Source of the DNA: an uncultured Ruminococcus sp.
GTDB taxonomy: Bacteria > Bacillota > Clostridia > Oscillospirales > Ruminococcaceae
Assembly (NCBI GenBank): GCA_946537565.1
Contig: CAMNFW010000016.1
Span: forward strand, 1-16,271
Reading direction: 5' to 3'
DNA length: 16,271 nt
Part shown: positions 1 through 6,806 of the stretch, piece by piece
Layout of the letters: each line of letters opens with the position of its first letter
Position numbering within the stretch: the first letter of the stretch is position 1
Made by a program: the position numbers and the translations under genes
Notes under the pieces: model-generated
The model's database searches: none
Told to the model about the DNA's origin: nothing
Seen by the model: the letters and a program-made list of their open reading frames with translations, nothing else

Positions 1-201
1 AATAGTCTCGAAATCGCAGATCAGGGCGATGGTGTAGTTATTATCGGGAGCATCTTTTGAGTTGATAACGAGTTCACCATTTTTAAGTTCCTTTACATTA
101 GCGATAACGTTGTCAAAACGCTTTTGAGCTTCGAGGGCATTTTCGTATTCACTTTTGCCGTCAGCAGCCTTAAGCTTGAACATTACAATATGCTTGATCA
201 T
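1..201 (-). CDS. Dabb-family (stress-responsive alpha/beta barrel) protein, N-terminal 67 residues only
   Basis: The reading frame starts at ATG 201-199 and runs off the left edge of the window, so the C-terminus is missing. The first residues, MIKHIVMFKL, are the typical opening strand of Dabb proteins, small dimeric ferredoxin-like barrels of about 100 residues. The rest (AQKRFDNVIANVKEL, then an NYTIALICDFET strand) fits the same fold. Dabb proteins are widespread and their exact role is mostly unknown; 'stress-responsive' comes from a plant homologue. An AAGGAG ribosome site lies just upstream, and the start is only 10 bases after the stop of the MmcQ/YjbR gene, so it is very probably the third gene of the valS transcript. 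No catalytic residues can be named. Confidence 0.85.
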   Translation of the reverse strand, partial: MIKHIVMFKLKAADGKSEYENALEAQKRFDNVIANVKELKNGELVINSKDAPDNNYTIALICDFETI

Positions 202-211
202 GATTTTCTCC

Positions 212-559
212 TTATTGCGTCATTTCATAGCTCTGATCCATGAGATTGAACAGAGAGGCTTCATCAACACTGCCGTCCAGCAGCACAGAAGTCCATTGTT
301 TTTTATTCATATGATAAGCAGGAAAAGCCTTTCCTTCGGCTATGAGACATTCTCTTTCAGGGATATGGCATTTAAGATTGACCACCCAGACCATTCCTTC
401 GCCCAGACCGAAGACGGAGCGTTTCACTTCCATGAACAGCGCAAACCATTTCCTGCTTTTAGTGTGACGGAGAACGGCGCATTCCGGAGAGCTTTCCCAG
501 GGATAGTCCGGAATGCAGCCATAATTCTCTCTGACATATTCAAAAATTTTATCTTTCAT
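212..559 (-). CDS. MmcQ/YjbR family protein
   Basis: This is a 115-residue protein matching the usual length of the MmcQ/YjbR family (CyaY-like fold, sometimes called double-wing DNA-binding). Visible family landmarks are the early Y-P-W motif (DYPWESSP), RHTKSRKWFALFMEV, VVNLKCHIPE, and the C-terminal block AYHMNKKQWTSVLLDGSV followed by LMDQSY. The family is annotated as DNA-binding on structural grounds, but a biochemical role is not established. The ATG (559-557) shares one base with the TGA stop of valS (TGATG), which points to translational coupling. It sits between valS and a Dabb gene in a leftward operon, so its expression would follow valine tRNA charging through the upstream T-box. 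Nothing about the protein itself suggests a link to aminoacylation. Confidence 0.9.
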   Translation of the reverse strand: MKDKIFEYVRENYGCIPDYPWESSPECAVLRHTKSRKWFALFMEVKRSVFGLGEGMVWVVNLKCHIPERECLIAEGKAFPAYHMNKKQWTSVLLDGSVDEASLFNLMDQSYEMTQ

Positions 560-3180
560 CAGCTGCGGAAAGCCTGAAGAGATTGATTGATCTTGTCCAT
601 TTTTTCCTGAGCCTTAGCCAGCTTAGCCTTTTCAGCTTCGATGAGCTGAGCGGGAGCCTTAGCAATAAATCCCTGATTATTCAGCTTTCCGGTGAGGAAG
701 TCGATATCCTTCTGCACCTTAGCCTTTTCCTTTTCAAGGCGTGCGGTTTCCTTTTCCCTGTCAACCAGCTCGTCCATAGGAATGAATATACGGGCAGCAT
801 CTGTAACAGCATTTGCACAGTTTTCATGTGACATAGCTGCACCTACCTCAACTGTTGAAGCAGAAGCAAGCTTCTCAAAGAATACAGAGCAGCTGCTGAA
901 AATTTCAGGCTCAGCAGTTTCGATCATGATCTTAGCCTTTTTCGACGGCGGTACATTCATATCTGTACGGACATTGCGGACAGCCTTGATAGCAGAAATA
1001 ACCTTTTCAAAGGCATTTTCCTCAGCAGAATAATCTATGCTGCTGTCGAAAACGGGATAGCTTTCAAGGATTATCATTGATTTTTCGTTGTTGAGAACCT
1101 GCCAGATCTCCTCGGTGATGAACGGCATGAACGGGTGCAGCAGCTTAAGCATACCCTGCATTGCCCAGACGAGAACAGCCTGAGCCTTAGCCATTGTCTC
1201 ACCGCCAGCCTGGATCCTGGGCTTTGTAAGTTCGATGTACCAGTCACAGTAAACGTCCCAGATGAAGTCATAGATCTTCTGAGAAGCGACTCCAAGCTCG
1301 AATTTATCGAGGTTTTCGTTTACTTCCTTTGCCAGCTGGTTGAATTTATTGACGAGCCATTTATCCTCAAGCTCCAGTTCTTCCGGCAGACCGTTGAATT
1401 CAAAATCTTCCGGCAGATTCATCATGATGAAACGTGAAGCGTTCCAGAGCTTGTTGGCGAAGTTACGGGCAGCCTTGACCTTATCGTCGATATATCTCAT
1501 ATCATTTCCGGGAGAGTTGCCGGTAGCCAGCATAAAGCGGAGAGCATCAGCACCGTATTCATTGATAACTTCAAGGGGATCAATACCATTGCCCAGGGAT
1601 TTAGACATTTTTCTTCCCTGAGAATCACGGACGAGACCGTGGATAAGAACGGTGTCGAAGGGAACTTTTCCCATGTTCTCCAGTCCACTGAACATCATTC
1701 TTATTACCCAGAAGAAGATGATATCATAGCCGGTAACGAGGGTATTTGTGGGATAGAAATAATCCAGATCCTCTGTTTTTTCCGGAAATCCGAGTGTAGA
1801 GAAGGGCCAGAGGGCGGAGCTGAACCAGGTGTCAAGGGTATCAGGATCCTGTCTCATAGGCTTGCCGCACTTAGGACAAACTGCACTGCTTTCCTTTGTA
1901 ACGACCATTTCACCGCACTCATCGCAGTAAAAAGCAGGTATCTGATGACCCCACCAGATCTGACGGGAAATACACCAGTCACGGATATTATCCAGCCAGT
2001 GGAAGTAGATCTTGTCGAAGCGTTCAGGAACAAATTTGGTGTCGCCGTTTTTTACAGCGTCTATAGCGGGGCCGGCAAGGGGCTTCATTTTTACGAACCA
2101 CTGAGTTGAGACTTTGGGTTCAACAGTAGTACCGCAGCGGTAGCAGGTGCCGACGTTATGGCTGTAGTCTTCTATTTTAACGAGCGCGCCTTCAGCCTCC
2201 AGGTCTTCAACGATAGCTTTTCTTGCTTCATATCTGTCCATACCGGCATATTTCGGATAATCGTCAACGATAGTAGCATCATCGTTCATTACATTGATAA
2301 CGGGCAGGTTATGACGCAGACCAACTTCAAAGTCATTCGGGTCATGAGCAGGAGTGATCTTAACAACGCCGGTACCGAAGTCCATTTCAACGTATTCATC
2401 AGCAACAATGGGTATCTCACGGTGAACGATAGGCAGTATAAGCATTTTGCCGACCAGGTCTTTGTAGCGTTCATCGTTAGGATTTACAGCGACAGCAGTA
2501 TCGCCGAGAAGGGTTTCAGGACGGGTAGTAGCCAGCTCAAGATAACCGTCACTGTCTCTGAGCTTATAGCGCAGGTGCCAGAAATGACCAGCCTGATCTT
2601 CATAAGTTACCTCAGCATCGGAGAGAGATGTGCGGCATTTGGGGCACCAGTTGATAATACGCTCGCCACGGTAGATAAGACCTTTTTCGTAATATTTAAC
2701 GAAAACTTCCTTTACAGCCTTGGAGCAGCCTTCGTCCATTGTAAAGCGTTCTCTTGACCAGTCACAGGAAGAGCCGAGTTTTTTGAGCTGTTCAACGATA
2801 CGGCCGCCGTACTGTTTTTTCCATTCCCAGGCACGCTTCATGAAGCCTTCTCTGCCCAGGTCTTCCTTAGTAACGCCCTCTTTACGCATAGCTTCGACGA
2901 TCTTAGCCTCAGTAGCGATAGCAGCGTGGTCTGTGCCGGGCAGCCAGAGAGCGGAATAGCCGTTCATTCTCTTCCAGCGGATAAGGATATCCTGAAGGGT
3001 CTCATCGAGGGCGTGACCCATATGGAGCTGACCGGTAATGTTTGGAGGAGGGATAACGATAGTATAGGGTGTCTTTTTGGGGTCTGCCTCAGCACGGAAG
3101 CAGCCCTTTTCATTCCATGCGGCATAGATCCTGTCTTCAAAATCCTTAGGATCGTAGGCTTTAGCGAGTTCCTTTGCCAT
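559..3180 (-). CDS. valS: Valyl-tRNA synthetase
   Basis: This is a cytoplasmic class I synthetase that charges tRNA-Val with valine using ATP. At 873 residues it has normal family length. The HIGH motif appears as HMGH (residues 53-56) after PPPNITGQL, and KMSKS is at 524-528. The editing (CP1) domain shows TTRPETLLGDTAVAV (218-232) and a GTGVVKITPAHDPND block near 269. Metal-binding Cys pairs are seen at 179/182, 346/349, 419/422 and 435/438. DNIRDWCISRQIWWG (near 397-411) and a C-terminal Lys/Glu-rich coiled-coil arm (about 805-870) are also typical of ValRS. I chose ATG 3180 (MAKELAKAYD) because the AAAGGAG site is then 8 bases away; the ATG two codons upstream is only 2 bases from it. The frame stays open further upstream, but that part lies inside the T-box leader and terminator. 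Confidence 0.98.
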   Translation of the reverse strand: MAKELAKAYDPKDFEDRIYAAWNEKGCFRAEADPKKTPYTIVIPPPNITGQLHMGHALDETLQDILIRWKRMNGYSALWLPGTDHAAIATEAKIVEAMRKEGVTKEDLGREGFMKRAWEWKKQYGGRIVEQLKKLGSSCDWSRERFTMDEGCSKAVKEVFVKYYEKGLIYRGERIINWCPKCRTSLSDAEVTYEDQAGHFWHLRYKLRDSDGYLELATTRPETLLGDTAVAVNPNDERYKDLVGKMLILPIVHREIPIVADEYVEMDFGTGVVKITPAHDPNDFEVGLRHNLPVINVMNDDATIVDDYPKYAGMDRYEARKAIVEDLEAEGALVKIEDYSHNVGTCYRCGTTVEPKVSTQWFVKMKPLAGPAIDAVKNGDTKFVPERFDKIYFHWLDNIRDWCISRQIWWGHQIPAFYCDECGEMVVTKESSAVCPKCGKPMRQDPDTLDTWFSSALWPFSTLGFPEKTEDLDYFYPTNTLVTGYDIIFFWVIRMMFSGLENMGKVPFDTVLIHGLVRDSQGRKMSKSLGNGIDPLEVINEYGADALRFMLATGNSPGNDMRYIDDKVKAARNFANKLWNASRFIMMNLPEDFEFNGLPEELELEDKWLVNKFNQLAKEVNENLDKFELGVASQKIYDFIWDVYCDWYIELTKPRIQAGGETMAKAQAVLVWAMQGMLKLLHPFMPFITEEIWQVLNNEKSMIILESYPVFDSSIDYSAEENAFEKVISAIKAVRNVRTDMNVPPSKKAKIMIETAEPEIFSSCSVFFEKLASASTVEVGAAMSHENCANAVTDAARIFIPMDELVDREKETARLEKEKAKVQKDIDFLTGKLNNQGFIAKAPAQLIEAEKAKLAKAQEKMDKINQSLQAFRS

Positions 3181-3230
3181 TTTCATATCTCCTTTAATAA
3201 AAAGTTTTGATTTTTGCACTGTACAGCTGA

Positions 3231-3264
3231 AAATAAAAAAGCCCTGAGCGATTAAGCTCAGGGC
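3231..3264 (-). terminator. T-box attenuator terminator
   Basis: On the minus strand GCCCTGAGC and GCTCAGGGC form a perfect 9-bp GC-rich stem (3264-3241) with a 6-base loop. It is followed at once by a run of six T and more AT-rich sequence (3240-3231). It lies about 50 bases before the valS start and directly after the T-box sequence, the standard position of the intrinsic terminator that competes with the antiterminator. Confidence 0.93.
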
Positions 3265-3492
3265 GGAATATATCCGTGTTACCACCTGAATTCGGAGTTT
3301 TCTCCGCACTCTGCAAGGCAAAAACCTCTCTCCCTGTAACGTGGGAAAACGTCACGGATTACACAGCACAGCCTTCGCCCGTGAAGCTCAGAAGCTACTT
3401 CAGCTCTTCCCTCACACCGCTTTTCACCAAACAGCGGCTCTCTGAGATCGGGATAGGGAGCATACTCCTCTTCGTCGCAGCTTTTACACTAT
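3231..3492 (-). promoter_or_regulatory. T-box riboswitch leader of valS (valine specificity)
   Basis: The untranslated leader of valS carries T-box hallmarks on the minus strand. The conserved T-box sequence AGGTGGTAACACGG is at 3287-3274. Its TGGT would pair with an uncharged tRNA end ACCA, which fits a discriminator A as in tRNA-Val. A stem I region follows the promoter, with an AGTA loop-E element (in GAGGAGTATG) and an AGAGAG / TTTGGTG distal part. In the 3' strand of stem I, GAA is followed by GTA (3398-3396), a valine codon and the likely specifier. A terminator lies directly downstream. Uncharged tRNA-Val should favour the antiterminator and switch on valS and the two genes behind it. 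The left boundary is the end of the terminator; the right boundary is the inferred transcription start. The specifier assignment is less certain than the T-box call. Confidence 0.93.
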
Positions 3493-3498
3493 AAAACA

Positions 3499-3527
3499 AT
3501 TATACACGAAGATAAGCCGTTTGTCAA
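3499..3527 (-). promoter_or_regulatory. Sigma-A promoter of the valS operon
   Basis: Reading leftwards, a perfect -35 box TTGACA (3527-3522) and a perfect -10 box TATAAT (3504-3499) are separated by exactly 17 bases. Transcription would begin near 3492, just before the T-box stem I. The consensus match suggests strong basal initiation, with control exerted later by the T-box. Confidence 0.92.
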
Positions 3528-3858
3528 GCCTTTTTTAGACCGGCTGCGATAAAATCTCCCCCCTGCCGGCGGCTGTGGGAAATAATGATATAATATTCAT
3601 ACAGCCTGAGCAGCAAAAATATTTTATAGGTATTGCATTTTACTGAGCAATGTATTATAATAGTATATGGGAAAAACTGAGGCAGAGACAGTGCTTTTTT
3701 CGAACGTCACGATAGGAAATAGCTGGAAAAACAGGGGGGATTGGTGCATAGGGTTTACACTTTCTTCTCCGTAAAACTATTTTTCGATACAAGTGCTATA
3801 TAAAATATGTTGATTTTTGTGTATATTGCTTAAAATATTTTAATTATATATACCGCTA
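3528..3858. other. Intergenic region without a recognisable gene
   Basis: This stretch lies between the divergent valS promoter and the promoter of the secreted-protein gene. I see no convincing ORF on either strand. It is AT-rich on the right and has GC-rich patches (around 3560-3575 and 3735-3740). It contains one promoter-like pair (3633-3661) pointing right. I checked by eye for c-di-GMP riboswitch cores and tRNA-like folds and saw none. A small RNA or a long leader for the secreted-protein gene is possible but unsupported by a clear fold or terminator. Confidence 0.5.
3633..3661 (+). promoter_or_regulatory. Candidate distal promoter with no assigned gene
   Basis: TTGCAT (3633-3638) and TATAAT (3656-3661) are 17 bases apart. 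This is a good -10 box and a fair -35 box. The nearest rightward gene starts 335 bases downstream and has its own better-placed promoter, so this one would give either a long leader or a short untranslated RNA. Confidence 0.4.
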
Positions 3859-3888
3859 TTGACAAGATTATATATTATGATGTATAAT
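3859..3888 (+). promoter_or_regulatory. Sigma-A promoter of the secreted Thr-rich protein gene
   Basis: TTGACA (3859-3864) and TATAAT (3883-3888) are separated by 18 bases in a very AT-rich setting. The start would be near 3895, giving a leader of about 100 bases before ATG 3996. Both boxes match consensus fully; the spacer is one base longer than ideal. Confidence 0.8.
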
Positions 3889-3995
3889 TAAAGGTATCAG
3901 AAAACCTATTTTGTGATATTCGTCAGTTTTTGCCGAATTCTGTATCCCGGTTTTATGAAATCCATGAATGGAAAACTAAAAAGGAGAAAATTTAT

Positions 3996-4727
3996 ATGAA
4001 AAGCAATGTGAAAAAGCTAATGGTTTGTGCCGCTTCATTGGGTATGATCGCTGCAATGAGCGCAATGGCAGGTACTCCGACTCATGCAGAAGGTGAAGGA
4101 GCTACAGCTTACATTCGTATTCAGGCTGGTCAGAACAAGGATCTCCAGTACAACGGCGTGGGCGCTGTAAATAATACCCTTACTGATGATCAGGTAACAA
4201 ATGCAAAGATCACAGAAGACGGCAGCTATACAGTTAAGGTGAATGCAGATTCTCTTGGTGAGATCTATCTTCTGGAATTATGTCTCACGGATGTCAGCAC
4301 CGCTCCTGATGTACAGGCAAGCCTTGATTTCTTCAAAATAAACGGCGAAGAAGTTTCTCTTTCAGGCGAACCTGATATTTCAGCAAGTGATGACCACAAT
4401 TCTATTTCACTCCAGTTATACTATGAAGACGGCGGTGTAAAGCTCTTCAACAGAGATGATTACCTTGATGCAACAAGCATTGAGATCGGCTTCACTGTTA
4501 CAGGCTACCCCACAGAAGAAACTACTACAACTACCGAGGCTACAACTACTGCCGCTACAACTACAGCTGCCACAACTACAGCTGCAACAACTACCGCTGC
4601 TACAACAGCTCAGCCTAAAGAAAATCCTGCTGACAACAAAACTGGCGACAAGTCTGTTACAGGAATTGTTGTTACTGGAATTGCAGCAGCTGCTGTAATG
4701 TTCGCTGTAAGAAAAAAGGAAGACTGA
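3996..4727 (+). CDS. Secreted, probably surface-attached protein with Thr/Ala repeat linker
   Basis: This 243-residue protein has a signal peptide (MKSNVKK, a hydrophobic stretch, and a likely cut after THAEG or nearby, residues about 28-33). A globular region of about 145 residues follows, rich in beta-type sequence and acidic. Then comes a Thr/Ala linker (residues 178-202), a short polar part, one hydrophobic segment (about 222-238) and a positive tail RKKED. This layout resembles a sortase substrate, but no LPXTG is present; DNKTGD before the helix is a possible degenerate sorting signal, or the protein may simply keep its C-terminal anchor. I do not recognise the globular domain; a cohesin- or Ig-like sandwich is one guess. 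ATG 3996 is chosen for AAGGAG nine bases upstream and because the signal peptide then begins correctly. It has its own promoter and terminator, so it is probably monocistronic. Confidence 0.85.
   Translation: MKSNVKKLMVCAASLGMIAAMSAMAGTPTHAEGEGATAYIRIQAGQNKDLQYNGVGAVNNTLTDDQVTNAKITEDGSYTVKVNADSLGEIYLLELCLTDVSTAPDVQASLDFFKINGEEVSLSGEPDISASDDHNSISLQLYYEDGGVKLFNRDDYLDATSIEIGFTVTGYPTEETTTTTEATTTAATTTAATTTAATTTAATTAQPKENPADNKTGDKSVTGIVVTGIAAAAVMFAVRKKED
4527..4601 (+). repeat. Five tandem 15-bp units encoding TTT(A/E)A linker
   Basis: Five in-frame 15-base units begin at 4527, 4542, 4557, 4572 and 4587. Each encodes Thr-Thr-Thr-Ala-Ala, except the first (Thr-Thr-Thr-Glu-Ala). Differences fall mostly at third codon positions, so the units have drifted or were duplicated some time ago. 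They form the flexible linker of the secreted protein, and the copy number could vary between strains. Confidence 0.9.
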
Positions 4728-4742
4728 TAAAGTACATATTTT

Positions 4743-4786
4743 AAGCCGGTTGTGAGGGCAGAACACACTGCCTGTCCTGGCTTTTT
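4743..4786 (+). terminator. Intrinsic terminator after the secreted-protein gene
   Basis: The stem has an outer AAGCC/GGCTT pair and an inner GGGCAG/CTGCCT pair around a short ACACA-type loop, with mismatches between the two. It ends in a run of five T (4782-4786). It begins 16 bases after the stop codon of the secreted-protein gene. Confidence 0.7.
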
Positions 4787-4787
4787 G

Positions 4788-4843
4788 CAGGCATTTATTA
4801 TTGATAGCAGCTTGAGCTTTCAGCTGCATCCGATAAATGCCTG
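4788..4843. repeat. Nested inverted repeat in the leader region of the lipoprotein gene
   Basis: CAGGCATTTAT (4788-4798) and ATAAATGCCTG (4833-4843) are perfect 11-base complements. Inside lies a second stem, GCAGCT/AGCTGC (about 4807-4812 and 4822-4827). No T run follows on the plus strand, so it does not look like a rightward terminator. It could be an RNA structure in the leader of the downstream gene, a cruciform or a palindromic element remnant. I see no second copy in this window. Confidence 0.75.
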
Positions 4844-4914
4844 TTATATTAGCTGCACTGTGTTGAATCTGTGAAAAGACGGTGCTCGCAAGATCATATT
4901 TAGGAGGAAGTATT

Positions 4915-6795
4915 TTGTTAAACTTAAAGGGAAAACTGGTTCGTGTTTTTTCTGCCTGCTGCGCTCTCGTGCTGACAACAGCCTGCGGTGCGCTTCCTGA
5001 AACATATCCGACGGTAAAAGAATATATTCTTTCAGCAGAAAGCGAACCTGATAAGCAGAGATTTGATATCAATTTCTATTTCCAGAATAATGAGAATACT
5101 CATTGCATCAAGGGCGGAACAGCTAACGATTTCTTTAAGAATCTTTTTGGCGATGAGGACGGAAAAGCCGGAATCATCAGCAATATGAGAAATTCAGAAT
5201 CTGAGGATTATGTTCTTTCATATGACCCGACTACAAAACAGTATGGACTGGAGAAATACGATCCTGCTGAGTATGACAACAACAGTCTTATTTCAACTAT
5301 CGAGAATTATCGCATTGACGGCGCAAAGGGCGGAGATAAAGAGAATTTTTATATTCTTGGCGATAATTTCGGAGACATTGATTCCGGAGCCCGTTCCAAC
5401 GGCGGTATCCTCAAGCTCATTGTTAACGAAATGAAAAAATCTGTACCTCCTGCAAATGCTCCGGCTGAAGAGGGGGAAGCTCCTGAAGCAGATGAAGCAG
5501 CGGAAGAAACTGTTGATTCCATGTTCGACCCCGATGCAGTAAGCGTAATATTTACCGACCTTAGTGAAGGAGCTATCGGAGAAAGAGCAAAGGAGATTTA
5601 TCAGCTTTATTCTTCAAGACCGGAGTATTCAGCCTGCATACTCTCTGCAAAGCTTATCACCGAAGAGAATCAGCTTGTCTGGATAACAGCCTCCAACAGC
5701 TCTGAGCCTTCTTTTGCTCCAACAGAGAAAAGAGGCCGTATGTATTACCTGCTGATCCTCGGACCCAGCGCTGATATGGGTATATTCGTGGATAACTTCA
5801 AACAGACCCTTAACGATAAGGGCTGGGTTCAGAACGGCAAGCTTGAAACTGAAAACAGATCTTATTATATATCCGATCTTTATTTCAAGGTCGAGGATTT
5901 CAATTTTGACAATGATATAAAGTGCAATTCTCTCATTTCAGGTGAGGCGGACCTTTCAGGCATGGACGATCAGCAGATCTTTGAGAACTCTATCGTAAGA
6001 CTTGAAGAAGTTCCTGTGAAGGAGTCTGCATTTGCCGCAGATTCTTTACTCAGAGATCAGGTTCATGAGTACCGTTATGTCAAGGATACCGGAAACTACA
6101 AGATAAAGGGCTACAGAAGTGAAGGCCTTAGCTATGACGACAGTTCTACAAAGGATTTTGCTCTTACAATGGAGCTTGATAAAATAGTTGACAAGGGCAA
6201 TGTTATCTCTGACAATACCGATGTTAATTATACCTTTGGAAATGTTGAGAATATCGGTATTTACGTTGAAAAAGACGGAGAGTGGGTGCCTATGGACAAG
6301 ATCCACAAAGAACGTTTCTTCAAGCGTATTAACATAACAGATAAGTGCTTCAAGCAGGAAAATGATGAGTGGATAGAGATAACTCAGGAAGAGTATGATG
6401 AACTCATCAAGGTCAAGAATGATATCGCTATCACTGATTCACGCCGCAAGCCTGTACTGAAAAAGACCAGCGTGCTTAATATCATTTCTGATAATGCCGA
6501 TGAGTGCGATCAGCATAACGTTTATATCACAGTGCCGATATGCCAGCGTGCTATCCTGCCAAATTATATCATCAGTGAGCCTGGCTCAACAAACGCATGG
6601 GTTAACGGCTACTGCAATAACAGCGATAAGACAGCCAATACAGTAAAAACAAACTTCTTCAATGAATTCTATGAGGGATTATTTGACCTGGTAGTTGCAG
6701 GCTCCCGTGATGACAAGAATATCCGTGTTGATGAGTATACCGCAATTGATACTCAGATCGACGTAATGAAGATACTTATTGAAGACGTTCACTGA
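4915..6795 (+). CDS. Putative lipoprotein, 626 residues, function unknown
   Basis: I place the start at TTG 4915 because AGGAGG lies seven bases upstream and the product then begins with a compact signal sequence (KGKLVR, a hydrophobic stretch, then TTAC with Cys24 as possible lipidated residue). The lipobox is imperfect, since Thr sits where Leu/Val is usual. The mature part is acidic, with an Ala/Pro/Glu-rich insert (about 178-202). Straight after it, AVSVIFTDLSEG (208-219) resembles the strand and Asp loop of a von Willebrand A or related Rossmann-like domain. A later strand YYLLILGPS adds to that impression, but I see no clear DxSxS metal site. The C-terminal half shows no family I can name. 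It begins the plus-strand cluster, 11 bases before the GH3 gene. I see no clear promoter in front of it. Confidence 0.8.
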   Translation: MLNLKGKLVRVFSACCALVLTTACGALPETYPTVKEYILSAESEPDKQRFDINFYFQNNENTHCIKGGTANDFFKNLFGDEDGKAGIISNMRNSESEDYVLSYDPTTKQYGLEKYDPAEYDNNSLISTIENYRIDGAKGGDKENFYILGDNFGDIDSGARSNGGILKLIVNEMKKSVPPANAPAEEGEAPEADEAAEETVDSMFDPDAVSVIFTDLSEGAIGERAKEIYQLYSSRPEYSACILSAKLITEENQLVWITASNSSEPSFAPTEKRGRMYYLLILGPSADMGIFVDNFKQTLNDKGWVQNGKLETENRSYYISDLYFKVEDFNFDNDIKCNSLISGEADLSGMDDQQIFENSIVRLEEVPVKESAFAADSLLRDQVHEYRYVKDTGNYKIKGYRSEGLSYDDSSTKDFALTMELDKIVDKGNVISDNTDVNYTFGNVENIGIYVEKDGEWVPMDKIHKERFFKRINITDKCFKQENDEWIEITQEEYDELIKVKNDIAITDSRRKPVLKKTSVLNIISDNADECDQHNVYITVPICQRAILPNYIISEPGSTNAWVNGYCNNSDKTANTVKTNFFNEFYEGLFDLVVAGSRDDKNIRVDEYTAIDTQIDVMKILIEDVH

Positions 6796-6806
6796 TCGGA
6801 GAATGT

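Noticed and set aside
2158..2757. 199-residue plus-strand frame inside valS
   Set aside because: It is fully antisense to a conserved valyl-tRNA synthetase, has no ribosome site and its sequence resembles no protein; a shadow of the opposite strand.
3181..3321. N-terminal extension of valS to an ATG at 3321
   Set aside because: The extension reads through the T-box sequence and the terminator hairpin and has no match to ValRS; the AAAGGAG site supports the start at 3180.
3276..3494. 72-residue plus-strand frame upstream of valS
   Set aside because: It lies exactly over the T-box leader on the other strand, so its openness is incidental to the RNA structure.
3660..3780. c-di-GMP or similar riboswitch
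   Set aside because: The short GATAGGAAATAGC and GGGGGG patches looked suggestive, but I could not find the conserved core blocks or a convincing paired fold.
4527..4601. CRISPR-like array
   Set aside because: The units are directly adjacent 15-bp coding repeats without spacers and stay in frame in a Thr/Ala linker.
4882..4914. Earlier ATG start for the lipoprotein gene
   Set aside because: The ATG at 4882 lies upstream of the AGGAGG ribosome site and would put eleven extra residues before the signal peptide; TTG 4915 is correctly spaced.
4416..5072. 218-residue minus-strand frame rich in Ser and Cys
   Set aside because: It is antisense to the Thr/Ala repeat region, the terminator and the start of the lipoprotein gene; the Cys/Ser bias is simply the reverse reading of the repeat codons.
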